Below, one piece after another: positions 1-9,308 of a stretch of 64,000 bases of DNA (position 1 is its first letter; every line of letters starts with the position of its first letter). Below the pieces are notes generated by a model. It ran no database searches. It was not told the DNA's origin and was given only the letters and a program-made list of their open reading frames with translations. Source of the stretch: Sphingobacterium sp. R2 (lineage in GTDB: Bacteria; Bacteroidota; Bacteroidia; Sphingobacteriales; Sphingobacteriaceae); NCBI RefSeq assembly GCF_040760075.1, contig NZ_CP142884.1, forward strand, positions 2,418,001-2,482,000, read 5' to 3'. Both the position numbers and the translations under genes were made by a program.

Positions 1-168
1 CTTTAGATACAATTGAAGATATAGTATTCATTATTTTGTTTTTTTGCAAATTATTACTGAAAACAAACCTACCACAAAAAAATTGAAATTCTAATTTTTA
101 GAATAAAAAAGTAAAATTATCCGATGTTCTGACAATTCTAGATATCCGCTTGATACTTGTTTGTGGGC

Positions 169-199
169 TTGATAAATCGGGCAAAATTTCGTATTTTTG
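169..199 (+). promoter_or_regulatory. gyrB promoter
   Basis: TTG at 169-171 and TATTTTTG at 192-199 are separated by 20 bases. This matches the Bacteroidota sigma-ABfr consensus TTTG-N19..21-TAnnTTTG. The box overlaps an upstream in-frame TTG at 197, so translation should start at the ATG at 224 instead. The rest of 1-168 is AT-rich and shows no supported gene. Confidence 0.7.
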
Positions 200-223
200 G
201 ATATTACATTTAAGAGGTTTTCA

Positions 224-2182
224 ATGAGCGAAGAAAATAAAAATGCATCCACCTATTCCGCCGATAATATCCAGGTATTAGAGGGTTTAGAGGCGGTTCG
301 TAAGCGTCCATCCATGTATATTGGTGATACCGGTGTAAAAGGGCTACACCATTTGGTATACGAGGTAGTTGACAATTCAATCGATGAAGCTGTTGCAGGA
401 TATTGTACAGACATTTTTGTAACTATCCATAAAGATAATTCGATTTCTGTTCGGGATAACGGTCGTGGTATTCCTACAGGAATCAACAAAAAGGAAAATA
501 AATCTGCCTTAGAGCTTGTAATGACAGTATTGCATGCTGGGGGTAAGTTTGATAAAGATACATATAAGGTTTCTGGCGGTTTGCATGGTGTAGGTGTGTC
601 CTGTGTAAATGCATTATCTACTCTTCTGAAGGCCGAGGTTCATCGTGACGGGAAGGTTTTTCAGCAGGAATATCAAATTGGTAAGCCTTTGTATGATGTG
701 AAAGAAGTTGGGGTATCTGATAAGACTGGTACAATTGTAACATTTCATCCAGACCCTACGATTTTCACGCAGACTACGGTGTATAATTACGATACTTTGG
801 CAAATCGTCTTCGTGAGCTTGCTTTTTTAAATAAAGGGGTGAGTTTGACGTTGAATGACGAACGTGAGACAAATGAGGACGGTTCTGAGAAAAAAGAAAC
901 ATTCCATTCTGAGGGAGGTCTTAAGGAGTTTGTTAAATTTTTAGATGGAAACCGTCAGGCGTTGATTCCAGATCCAATCTATGTGGAAGGTATAAAGCAA
1001 GGTATTCCTGTCGAACTGGCTTTACAATATAATGATACGTATTCTGAAAATGTGCATTCTTATGTGAATAACATTAATACCATTGAAGGTGGGTCGCACG
1101 TTGCCGGTTTCCGTCGTGGTTTGACCCGTACATTGAAGGCTTACGCGGACAAGTCTGGTTTGCTTAAGAATTTGAAAGTTGAAATTACGGGTGATGACTT
1201 CCGTGAAGGATTGACGGCTGTAATTTCAGTGAAAGTTGCAGAACCTCAATTTGAAGGACAGACAAAAACTAAACTCGGTAATTCCGAGGTGATGGGGGCT
1301 GTAGATGTTGCTGTTGGTGAGATCTTAGGTGTTTATTTGGAAGAGAATCCACGTGAAGCAAAAGCTATCGTGCAAAAGGTTGTCATTGCAGCTCAAGCAC
1401 GTGCTGCGGCTCGTAAAGCCCGTGATTTGGTCCAACGTAAAACCGTAATGGGGGGCTCTGGACTTCCGGGTAAATTGGCCGACTGTCAAGACAACGATCC
1501 TACGAAATGTGAGATCTATTTTGTCGAGGGTGATTCTGCGGGTGGTACAGCTAAGTCTGGCCGTGATAGAAAACATCAGGCGATCATGCCTTTACGTGGT
1601 AAAATCTTAAACGTCGAAAAAGCGATGGAACATAAGATCTACGAAAATGAGGAGATCAAAAATATGTTTACTGCTTTGGGCGTGAGTGTAGGTACTGCCG
1701 AGGATGCTAAAGCACTGAATCTTGAAAAGCTACGTTATCACCGCATCATCATCATGACGGATGCCGATGTGGATGGATCCCACATTACAACATTAATCTT
1801 GACATTCTATTTCAGATATATGAAAGAATTGATCGAAAGAGGATATGTTTATATTGCAACGCCGCCGCTATATCTGGTCAAAAAAGGAAAAGAACATGAA
1901 TATGCTTGGAATGAAGATCAACGTATTAATGCTATTCAGCGTTTGAAGGGAGCTGGTAAAGAGGATAGTGTGCACGTACAGCGTTACAAAGGTCTTGGAG
2001 AGATGAATGCTGAACAGCTATGGGATACGACTATGAATCCTGAAACACGTACCTTGAGGCAAGTAACTATTGAGAATGCGGCGGAATGTGACCGTATTTT
2101 CTCCATGTTAATGGGAGACGAAGTTGCTCCGCGTCGTGAATTTATTGAAAAAAATGCACGTTATGCTAAAATTGATATTTAA
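224..2182 (+). CDS. gyrB: DNA gyrase subunit B
   Basis: This is the ATPase subunit of the type II topoisomerase that introduces negative supercoils (652 aa from the ATG at 224). The GHKL ATPase domain is visible in order: EVVDNSIDEA, the Bergerat-fold RDNGRGIP, and GGLHGVGVSCVNALS. A transducer region follows, then the TOPRIM motifs EGDSAGG, PLRGKILNVEKA and DADVDGSHI, and the C-terminal QRYKGLGEMN. An in-frame TTG at 197 would add nine residues but lies inside the -7 box, so I use 224. The length fits the compact gyrB form without the E. coli-type insertion. A strong terminator follows. No upstream gene in the same direction is visible, so it is probably monocistronic. Confidence 0.97.
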   Translation: MSEENKNASTYSADNIQVLEGLEAVRKRPSMYIGDTGVKGLHHLVYEVVDNSIDEAVAGYCTDIFVTIHKDNSISVRDNGRGIPTGINKKENKSALELVMTVLHAGGKFDKDTYKVSGGLHGVGVSCVNALSTLLKAEVHRDGKVFQQEYQIGKPLYDVKEVGVSDKTGTIVTFHPDPTIFTQTTVYNYDTLANRLRELAFLNKGVSLTLNDERETNEDGSEKKETFHSEGGLKEFVKFLDGNRQALIPDPIYVEGIKQGIPVELALQYNDTYSENVHSYVNNINTIEGGSHVAGFRRGLTRTLKAYADKSGLLKNLKVEITGDDFREGLTAVISVKVAEPQFEGQTKTKLGNSEVMGAVDVAVGEILGVYLEENPREAKAIVQKVVIAAQARAAARKARDLVQRKTVMGGSGLPGKLADCQDNDPTKCEIYFVEGDSAGGTAKSGRDRKHQAIMPLRGKILNVEKAMEHKIYENEEIKNMFTALGVSVGTAEDAKALNLEKLRYHRIIIMTDADVDGSHITTLILTFYFRYMKELIERGYVYIATPPLYLVKKGKEHEYAWNEDQRINAIQRLKGAGKEDSVHVQRYKGLGEMNAEQLWDTTMNPETRTLRQVTIENAAECDRIFSMLMGDEVAPRREFIEKNARYAKIDI

Positions 2183-2223
2183 TGTAAGTTTAGCCTAACG
2201 GAAGTGTACATAAGTGAATAGCA

Positions 2224-2256
2224 AAGCCTGATGAATTTCTCATCAGGCTTTTTTTA
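2224..2256 (+). terminator. gyrB terminator
   Basis: An 11-bp perfect stem (2224-2234 with 2240-2250) has a 5-base loop and is followed by a run of T. It ends the gyrB transcript. Confidence 0.85.
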
Positions 2257-2354
2257 TTCATTTATATTTCCTATTTTCATGCTAATGAGTCTTTTTTCTG
2301 CCGGGATAAAAGCTTCATCGCCTAACATCTAGCCAATATTAATTAAAACCTATT

Positions 2355-4388
2355 ATGAAATATTGTAGCAGAATTTTGCTCTTTATAGGTTGTTTTATTG
2401 GAACCTGTATGGCGCAGACAAATGAAAAAATCGATCTCCAAGATTTATTTGAAAGTTTATCGGAAGATCTTCCCGAGGATGCTGATTTGAGCGAACTGAG
2501 TGAAAAGTGGCATCATTACCTCAAACACCCCATCGATCTCAATAAAACTGATGGTAGCGAACTCGCTGAGTTACAATTTCTAAATCCTTTATTAATTGAT
2601 CACCTGCTTGAGCATAGGGCTATATCAGGGAAATTTATCAATATACTGGAACTACAGGCCATCGAAGGATTTAATGAACAAATTGTCCATTTATTGCTGC
2701 CTTTTGTACAAATAGGCTCTGAATCACCGTTAAGCGTCCTTAAGTTAAGGAAATTTAAGCAAGAAATTATGTTGCGGTATGCTCGGACGCTCGAAAAATC
2801 GAAAGGCTATCGTATCACTGATACAACGCGATCCAGGTATCTCGGCGATGCTAATCGCTATGCGCTGAGGTACAGAGCTCAATTGAACGATAGAATCCAA
2901 CTCGCCGTTAATATGAAAAAAGATGCCGGGGAACCCTTTTTTAGAGATCAGCAAAAAATGGGGTTTGATTTCTATAGCTTGAGTTTGTCGATAAAAAATT
3001 TTGGCCGTTTCAGGAGTATCGTCATCGGCGACTATGCCTTGCAGTTTGGACAGGGGCTCAGTATGTGGAATGGTTTGAATTTCGGAAAAGGAGGATTGGT
3101 ACAGCATGCCGCAAGACAAGGGATTGGTGTAAAATCCTACACTTCGTTAAATGAGGTTAATTTTATGCGTGGTATTGCCGGAACTTTGCAGATTAAACAT
3201 ATAGAAATTACACCTTATTTTTCTTATCGATCTATTGACGGAAATGTTGACCGTACAACTTTTCCGGCAACGATTTCAACGATTGCAAGTACAGGTTTAC
3301 ATCGCACTCCAACCGAACAGAAATATCGTGGTGCTGCATCTCAAATGGCCTATGGATTGAATCTATTGTGGCGCTATAAACGGTTCAAAGCAGGTGTTCA
3401 TTTTAACGAGACCCAGTTGGATGTCTTTAAAATCAAGGGAAAGGGAATACGACAGCAAGCTGATTTTGAAGGAGATTTTCTGCGAAACATAAGTTTGTAT
3501 TCAAACTATACGATTCGAAATATCTATGTGTTCGGCGAATATGCCAACAGCATGGATGGCGGTTCGGCGTTATTAGCAGGCGCGATAATCAGTTTACATC
3601 CGCGATTGTCTACGGTCCTTTCACTTCGCGACTACAAGAAGAATTTTCATACTTTTTATGGACATGGATTTGGTGAATCGGGTGATACGTCAAATGAGCA
3701 GGGGGGATATTTGGGATTAACGTACCAACTTGGAAGAAAACTACTCTGGTCTAATTATGCTGATGTATTCCGTTTTCCGGGAGCAAAGTATCAGGCTGAT
3801 ACACTATCTACAGGAGCTGATTTCTTCAGTCAGCTAAGTTACATGTGGTATAAAAAGGGGCAACTTTCCTTGCGTTATCGCAACCGATTAAAACAAGTTA
3901 ACTACACAGGAGAGGGACAGACCGAGCATGGGCTTGTGAATACAGTTAAGCAGCAGTTAAGGGTAGAATTTCATTATCGTCTTAATTCCCGGTGGACTAT
4001 TCGTTCACGCGCAGAAGCCAATATGTTCCAAAAAGAGTATCAGGAAAACAGTTTCGGATATATGTTTTTTCAGGATGTATTCTGGAAGTCGGCAGCTGGA
4101 AAGTTACAGTCAAATATGCGGATCGCATATTTTGACGCGGCTAGCTATGACAATAGAATCTATGCTTATGAGCAAGATGTACTGTACGCAGCTGGTTTCG
4201 GCATGTACAATACAAAGGGATGGAGAACCTACCTCAATCTAAACTATCGCTTAAGCCGCCATCTTCGAGTATGGGCGAAGTACGGAATATATTATTATCC
4301 CGGAAGAGAGACTATTGGAACAGGATTGGATCAGATCGACGGTAACATAAAATCTGAGGTTAAATTACAGTTGAAATGGCAATTATGA
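2355..4388 (+). CDS. Helix-hairpin-helix (ComEA-like) protein with an outer-membrane beta-barrel
   Basis: The protein has 677 aa with a Sec signal peptide ending near MAQ (residue 21). Residues about 55-120 hold two helix-hairpin-helix units, seen in phrases such as DLNKTDGSELAELQFLNPLL and SGKFINILELQAIEGF. This is the ComEA-type DNA-binding fold. The remaining 550 residues alternate aromatic and polar residues and end in LKLQLKWQL, typical of an outer-membrane barrel. The stop codon overlaps the comEC start (ATGA at 4385-4388), so the two genes are translationally coupled. Family knowledge: ComEA binds incoming DNA and passes it to ComEC. Inference: this is a barrel-anchored DNA receptor for natural transformation. 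The barrel and the role are not proven from sequence alone. Confidence 0.8.
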   Translation: MKYCSRILLFIGCFIGTCMAQTNEKIDLQDLFESLSEDLPEDADLSELSEKWHHYLKHPIDLNKTDGSELAELQFLNPLLIDHLLEHRAISGKFINILELQAIEGFNEQIVHLLLPFVQIGSESPLSVLKLRKFKQEIMLRYARTLEKSKGYRITDTTRSRYLGDANRYALRYRAQLNDRIQLAVNMKKDAGEPFFRDQQKMGFDFYSLSLSIKNFGRFRSIVIGDYALQFGQGLSMWNGLNFGKGGLVQHAARQGIGVKSYTSLNEVNFMRGIAGTLQIKHIEITPYFSYRSIDGNVDRTTFPATISTIASTGLHRTPTEQKYRGAASQMAYGLNLLWRYKRFKAGVHFNETQLDVFKIKGKGIRQQADFEGDFLRNISLYSNYTIRNIYVFGEYANSMDGGSALLAGAIISLHPRLSTVLSLRDYKKNFHTFYGHGFGESGDTSNEQGGYLGLTYQLGRKLLWSNYADVFRFPGAKYQADTLSTGADFFSQLSYMWYKKGQLSLRYRNRLKQVNYTGEGQTEHGLVNTVKQQLRVEFHYRLNSRWTIRSRAEANMFQKEYQENSFGYMFFQDVFWKSAAGKLQSNMRIAYFDAASYDNRIYAYEQDVLYAAGFGMYNTKGWRTYLNLNYRLSRHLRVWAKYGIYYYPGRETIGTGLDQIDGNIKSEVKLQLKWQL

Positions 4389-6469
4389 ATGAGTTAAGTT
4401 TTCTCCAAAGATTAGAGCGAATTCCCATTCTTAAAATTGCAATCCTATATATTTTGATGCTTCTTTTGGCTCCTACATTACCAATTTCTCGCCCAATATT
4501 TCAATATTTACAACAGGCGTTGATTGTAATGGCCCTGCTAACCATGTGTTGCTATTTTTTTAGGGGTAAAATTCGCAAATATGGTTATTTGTTCGGGTAT
4601 TACCTAACTGTTATACTGTTTGGAATCTTTCACTATTGGCGCAATGACCCTATAGTTATCGCAAACCATTTCTCTCAGATCGATGCAGAGAGTTATGTAG
4701 TGAAAATAATAGAGGAACCTCAGATAAAGCAGAATATTACCCGTTTTTCTGCAGAAGTGATCGGTGTATATAGGCAAGGGGAGTTTGTACAAACTTCCGG
4801 TCGATTGATGATAACCCTAAAATTGAGTGCGAAAAACTTCCTTCAATTTGGTGACTTCCTGTGGTTAAAAGGGGATGTGAAGAGAATAGCTCCGCCACGT
4901 AATCCGATGGAGTTTGATTATAGGGAGTATATGAGAAAGTACTTAATATATCATGAAGTTTTTATAAAATCTGGTTACTATAGGGTGGTCAGTCGGCAAG
5001 CAACAAGGGAGTTTTCTGTGTTTGCAGCTGCTTTGCAAACGAGAAAGTATTTTTTAGTTAAGCTCCGTAGCCATCTCAAAGGGGATGAAAATTTTGCTAT
5101 TGCATCGGCATTGTTATACGGTTTTCGAAGCGAGATAAGTACCGGTAGTATGGAGGCTTTCACGAATACAGGAACTGTACATATCTTAAGTGTATCGGGG
5201 ATGCACGTTGCTGTTTTATTTGGGTTTTTATCTCTTATTATCAAACAAATAGCATGGCCACTTTATCTGAAGTGGCTACCATTAATTTTATTATGGAGCA
5301 CGATCTGGATATATGCCTTTATAGCAGGGCTTGATGCACCAATTACACGCGCAGCTATTATGATTAGTTTTGTTCTATGTGCACAATATTTTAAACGAAG
5401 TTTTTCAAGCTTGAATTCGCTTATTATTGCTGCTGTATTGATTCTATTGTTTGCGCCCCGGGCTATTTACGACGTTGGTTTCCAATTGTCTTTTTTAGCA
5501 GTTTTGGGTATGATATTATGTGCACCGTTGGTGAATGTACTTTTGCCGGTCAAAAGTTCTATATTCCGATTTGTAAGAGATTTATTAACAGTTTCTATTG
5601 CAGCACAGATACTGACAACACCGCTAAGTCTTTATTATTTTGGACAGTTCCCCACTTATTTTCTGATTGCCAATTTACTTGTCGATATTCCTTCCACGCT
5701 AGTGATGTATGCTGGTTTTATTATGACCATTAGCCCTGTCGACTGGCTAAATGAGATTTTAGGTTTTCTTTTAGAAAATCTCATTCATTTTATACTATCA
5801 TGTTTGAAATTTATTGGCCATTTACCTCTTTCGACTATAAAGATAAGCACTATGGAATTTAGTGTTTTATTTTTGGCCTATTTTGCAGTTTTCTCTTTTT
5901 TATATGCTTTTCAGTGGAAGGATAAAAGGTACGTATGGCTGGGGCTATATTGTGGAATTGGGATGTCGCTAATCATTGGGAAAAAACGGTTAGAAAGTAA
6001 TGATTTAGAACGCTTTCGTATTTACAATACAAAACATGAATTGACTATGGGGTATTTCAAAGCTGGTCGCGGAATTGTTTATAGCACTTTTGATTCTTTG
6101 CAGGCCAAAGGATTACAATATGCATGTGGAAGAGAAATTGGATTGTTATCGACAGGTGAAGTTCAATTTGTGCCATTAAATGGGCGGGATAGAAAGAACT
6201 ATTTTGTTACGCTTCCTTTAGGCAAAATCGCTATTTTGTCCCATCCGAAAGGAACGATGTCACCGGCTGATATTGTCATTATTCGAAAAAATTTTTTTTA
6301 TGGTTTACCAGATGTATTAAAGCAAATTAGACCAAAACTTGTTGTGCTGGATGGGTCCAACTCAATGGAAAAGTGTCTGCTTACGCAACGTATGCTGGAT
6401 AGTTTGGGGATACAAAATTATCTCATGAAAGATAATTTTGCGTATGTTTGGAATAAGGAGAACTTATGA
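4385..6469 (+). CDS. comEC: ComEC/Rec2-family DNA-uptake membrane protein
   Basis: This is a polytopic inner-membrane protein of the ComEC/Rec2 family (694 aa), the channel for single-stranded DNA in transformation. N-terminal transmembrane helices are followed by a soluble DUF4131-like domain (residues about 95-200). The competence core carries ALLYGFRSEIS and HILSVSGMHVAVLFG, the family signature. A short C-terminal soluble domain follows. I see no HxHxDH metallo-beta-lactamase motif, so the nuclease-like domain of Firmicutes ComEC appears absent or degenerate. An ATG at 4376 is also possible, but the ATG at 4385 overlaps the upstream TGA as ATGA and is the better choice. The recQ start overlaps its own stop in the same way. 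Confidence 0.9.
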   Translation: MNELSFLQRLERIPILKIAILYILMLLLAPTLPISRPIFQYLQQALIVMALLTMCCYFFRGKIRKYGYLFGYYLTVILFGIFHYWRNDPIVIANHFSQIDAESYVVKIIEEPQIKQNITRFSAEVIGVYRQGEFVQTSGRLMITLKLSAKNFLQFGDFLWLKGDVKRIAPPRNPMEFDYREYMRKYLIYHEVFIKSGYYRVVSRQATREFSVFAAALQTRKYFLVKLRSHLKGDENFAIASALLYGFRSEISTGSMEAFTNTGTVHILSVSGMHVAVLFGFLSLIIKQIAWPLYLKWLPLILLWSTIWIYAFIAGLDAPITRAAIMISFVLCAQYFKRSFSSLNSLIIAAVLILLFAPRAIYDVGFQLSFLAVLGMILCAPLVNVLLPVKSSIFRFVRDLLTVSIAAQILTTPLSLYYFGQFPTYFLIANLLVDIPSTLVMYAGFIMTISPVDWLNEILGFLLENLIHFILSCLKFIGHLPLSTIKISTMEFSVLFLAYFAVFSFLYAFQWKDKRYVWLGLYCGIGMSLIIGKKRLESNDLERFRIYNTKHELTMGYFKAGRGIVYSTFDSLQAKGLQYACGREIGLLSTGEVQFVPLNGRDRKNYFVTLPLGKIAILSHPKGTMSPADIVIIRKNFFYGLPDVLKQIRPKLVVLDGSNSMEKCLLTQRMLDSLGIQNYLMKDNFAYVWNKENL

Positions 6470-8367
6470 CGCAAGATAGTATATCAATCTTAAGGCAATA
6501 CTGGGGATTTGACTCATTTAGACCCCTGCAGGAAGAAATTATTCAATCTGTCATTTCTGGTAAAGATACCTTGGCTTTATTGCCGACAGGTGGGGGAAAA
6601 TCGATTTGTTTTCAAGTACCTGCATTGATGCTGGAGGGAATTTGTATCGTGGTTACGCCGCTTATTGCGTTGATGAAAGACCAGGTTGAGCATTTGAGAA
6701 AAAATGGAATTCAGGCGGTCGCAATTTACTCGGGTATGAAGAAGAGAGAGGTGGATATTACCCTGGATAACTGCGTTTATGGAAAAATAAAATTTCTCTA
6801 TCTCTCTCCTGAAAGGTTGTACAATGACATCGTGAGAGAACGTATACGATTTATGAATGTCAATCTTTTTGCGATAGACGAAGCACATTGTATTTCCCAA
6901 TGGGGATATGATTTTAGACCGCCTTATTTAGAGTTAGCTAAATTACGTGAATTACATCCCAAAGTGCCTTTTTTGGCTCTTACGGCCACTGCAACGCCGC
7001 GTGTGATAACCGATATTCAGCAGAAACTCGATTTTTCAAAGGAAAATGTATTCGTAAAAAGCTTTCTTCGGGATAATCTGGCTTATATGGCTATTGAAGA
7101 GGAAGATAAGATGGGCCGCATGGTACGCATCATTCATAAATTGGGCGGATGCGGTATTGTTTATGTAAGAAACCGTCGTGAAACACAAGAAGTAGCGCGT
7201 ATTTTAGTCAATAATGGGATTTCTGCGGATTATTATCATGCAGGGCTTTCTGGGCAAGAGCGGGATCAGAAACAGCATGTGTGGATGACAAATGTTGTTC
7301 GTGTTATCGTCGCTACAAATGCCTTTGGCATGGGGATCGATAAACCTGATGTGCGCTTCGTGATTCACCTGGATTTGCCCGATTCGCTGGAAGCCTATTA
7401 TCAAGAAGCCGGTAGGGCAGGGAGGGATGGAAAAAAAGCTTACCCTGTTATTCTTTATCAAAAAACAGATGAGCAGAAACTACTGGATAATCTGCAGGCT
7501 AGTTTTCCAGATATTTCCTTTATTCAACAAACCTATCACTACCTTTGTAATCATTTTCAGATTCCTTATGGTTCTGGTGAGGGAGTGACAGTGGATTTTG
7601 ATGTCGTTACATTTGCTAAAAAATATCAGCTCCCCTTGGTGCCAGTGATGAGTGCACTGAAATTTCTGGAGCGGGATACCTGGTTGGTTTTGTCGGAGGC
7701 TGTTACAATCCCTTCACGCTTTAAATTTGAGATTGACAGTGCTGAGCTATATAAATTTCAGGTTCAGTATGCAAAATATGATAAGCTCGTCAAGGCTATT
7801 TTACGTAGCTATGGCGGCGTATTTGAGAATTTCATATTAATCAATGAATACGAATTTGCAGGAAAATTAGGTTTACCATATGGTCGTGTCGTAGAGCTAT
7901 TGAAATCGTTAGAAACGTTGGAAATAGCGACTTATTTGCCTTCTACAGATTCACCGCAATTGACATTCCTACAGAATCGGGTCGATTATAAACATCTGCA
8001 TATCGACCATGTCTTTATTCGGGATCGCCATCAGGTGAAGGAAGAGGAGGTCAATGGCATGATTAATTATATCGAGCGAAGCAATTGCCGTAGTCAATCG
8101 TTGTTATTGTATTTTGGTGAGAAAAATGCGGGGTTCTGTGAAGTATGTGATTTATGCCTGATCCGTAATCATCAGGCAAAGCAACGGACAAATATAAAAG
8201 CCGAAATAAAGAGCAGTTTACTTGCCGGTGCGAAGAATATCCATGATTTGGTGGGTAGTTTAACATTAGGTACGGAAAAGCAAAGAATAGAGATTATTCG
8301 TGATCTGCTGGATGCGGAAAAAATCCGCCTGGAGGATAATCTCTACTCTTGGAATACTTTATTTTAA
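6466..8367 (+). CDS. recQ: ATP-dependent DNA helicase, RecQ family
   Basis: This superfamily 2 3'-5' DNA helicase has 633 aa. Visible motifs are LLPTGGGKSICFQVPAL (Walker A, residues about 38-55), DEAHCISQWGYDFRP (DEAH plus the RecQ aromatic-rich loop), LTATATP, and motif VI EAGRAGRDG. The RQC region ends in the zinc-binding cysteines of GFCEVCDLC. No clear C-terminal HRDC domain is visible, so it is close to the short RecQ form common in Bacteroidota. The start ATG overlaps the comEC stop (6466-6469), so it is probably co-translated with comEC and may act in recombination or repair of incoming DNA (inference). It ends one base from the convergent sulfurtransferase gene. Confidence 0.93.
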   Translation: MTQDSISILRQYWGFDSFRPLQEEIIQSVISGKDTLALLPTGGGKSICFQVPALMLEGICIVVTPLIALMKDQVEHLRKNGIQAVAIYSGMKKREVDITLDNCVYGKIKFLYLSPERLYNDIVRERIRFMNVNLFAIDEAHCISQWGYDFRPPYLELAKLRELHPKVPFLALTATATPRVITDIQQKLDFSKENVFVKSFLRDNLAYMAIEEEDKMGRMVRIIHKLGGCGIVYVRNRRETQEVARILVNNGISADYYHAGLSGQERDQKQHVWMTNVVRVIVATNAFGMGIDKPDVRFVIHLDLPDSLEAYYQEAGRAGRDGKKAYPVILYQKTDEQKLLDNLQASFPDISFIQQTYHYLCNHFQIPYGSGEGVTVDFDVVTFAKKYQLPLVPVMSALKFLERDTWLVLSEAVTIPSRFKFEIDSAELYKFQVQYAKYDKLVKAILRSYGGVFENFILINEYEFAGKLGLPYGRVVELLKSLETLEIATYLPSTDSPQLTFLQNRVDYKHLHIDHVFIRDRHQVKEEEVNGMINYIERSNCRSQSLLLYFGEKNAGFCEVCDLCLIRNHQAKQRTNIKAEIKSSLLAGAKNIHDLVGSLTLGTEKQRIEIIRDLLDAEKIRLEDNLYSWNTLF

Positions 8368-8368
8368 C

Positions 8369-9208
8369 TTATTTTTCGATTGGAAGATTAAGCTCTTCGC
8401 GCCCCCATTCAGACCACGAACCATCGTATACACGGATTTGCTCGTGACCAGCGAGATGAGCAGCAAATGCTAAGATTGAGGCCGTGATACCCGATCCACA
8501 CGAGAAGATATACTCATTTCCAGTCTTATTAAAGTGATCAAATTGTCGTTTTAATTCATCAATTGGTTTATAAACGATTCCATCAAGTAATTCTTCGAAA
8601 GGGAGGTTTTTGGAATGGGGGATATGCCCACCATGAAGGCCTTTCCGGGGTTCAGCTACTAAACCACTAAATCGACCTTTGCTTCTGGCATCAAAAATAT
8701 TTACTAGAGGATCCCGATAATGAGCTAAGATATACTCTTTATCGGCATACAGGTGTTCTTGAAATTGGGCTTTAAAGTTACCAGGTTTTACAGCAGCTGC
8801 ATACTGGTCTACGAGCGATAATTTACTTTTTTTCCAAGCGGGGACGCCACCATTTAGAATAAATACCTGTTCAAAACCCATGACCTTAAACATCCACCAT
8901 GCCCTTGGGCTTGAATAAACACCCCATCTGTCGTATAACACGGCGGTACTATCCTGATTGATTCCTAGGCGTTGCATTTCTCGTTCGAATACTTCTGCCG
9001 ATACAAGGGTATGTGGTAATTTAGAAGTAGAATCCGAAAGTTTCCCTTCGATGTCAAAAAATTGAGAATGGGGTAGTACTTCGAACTTGGCGTCCTTGAT
9101 GGATTGGCCAACTTTGTCGATGGTGCAATCAAGGAGGACAATGTCTGTATGCTGTCCCAATGATTCCAGAAGTTCGGTGGGGTTGATTAAGGCTGATTTG
9201 AATGACAT
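8369..9208 (-). CDS. Sulfurtransferase with two rhodanese domains (3-mercaptopyruvate/thiosulfate type)
   Basis: The protein has 279 aa and a tandem rhodanese fold. The N-terminal domain is inactive; the C-terminal domain carries the active-site loop CGSGITAS. The CGSG loop is typical of 3-mercaptopyruvate sulfurtransferases (SseA), while classical thiosulfate rhodaneses more often have CRKG, so mercaptopyruvate is the likelier sulfur donor. It also has RWGVYSSPRAWWMF and a typical linker. It has its own promoter in the 100-base gap to rpsA and is convergent with recQ with essentially no spacer. It is probably cytoplasmic, since no signal peptide is visible. Confidence 0.9.
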   Translation of the reverse strand: MSFKSALINPTELLESLGQHTDIVLLDCTIDKVGQSIKDAKFEVLPHSQFFDIEGKLSDSTSKLPHTLVSAEVFEREMQRLGINQDSTAVLYDRWGVYSSPRAWWMFKVMGFEQVFILNGGVPAWKKSKLSLVDQYAAAVKPGNFKAQFQEHLYADKEYILAHYRDPLVNIFDARSKGRFSGLVAEPRKGLHGGHIPHSKNLPFEELLDGIVYKPIDELKRQFDHFNKTGNEYIFSCGSGITASILAFAAHLAGHEQIRVYDGSWSEWGREELNLPIEK

Positions 9209-9228
9209 AACAATAAAGTTTATTGCTA

Positions 9229-9259
9229 CAAAATTACAAAAGCATCCCTATAAAAGCAA
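9229..9259 (-). promoter_or_regulatory. Sulfurtransferase gene promoter
   Basis: On the minus strand, TTG (9257-9259) and TAATTTTG (9229-9236) are separated by exactly 20 bases, and the box ends 20 bases before the ATG at 9208. The -33 element touches the rpsA terminator stem. Confidence 0.7.
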
Positions 9260-9260
9260 A

Positions 9261-9285
9261 GCGGCTGTTCCAAAAGAACAGCCGC
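9261..9285 (-). terminator. rpsA terminator
   Basis: A 10-bp perfect GC-rich stem (9261-9270 with 9276-9285) has a 5-base loop. T-rich sequence follows on both strands. It lies 24 bases past the rpsA stop, so it most likely ends rpsA. Confidence 0.85.
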
Positions 9286-9308
9286 TTTTTATGGATTGAA
9301 ATTGCTAA

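Noticed and set aside
1..31. Possible first codons of a minus-strand gene (MNTISSIVSK) leaving the window at the left edge
   Set aside because: Only ten codons are visible and no family can be recognised. A weak TAATTTG-like box upstream is not enough to call a gene.
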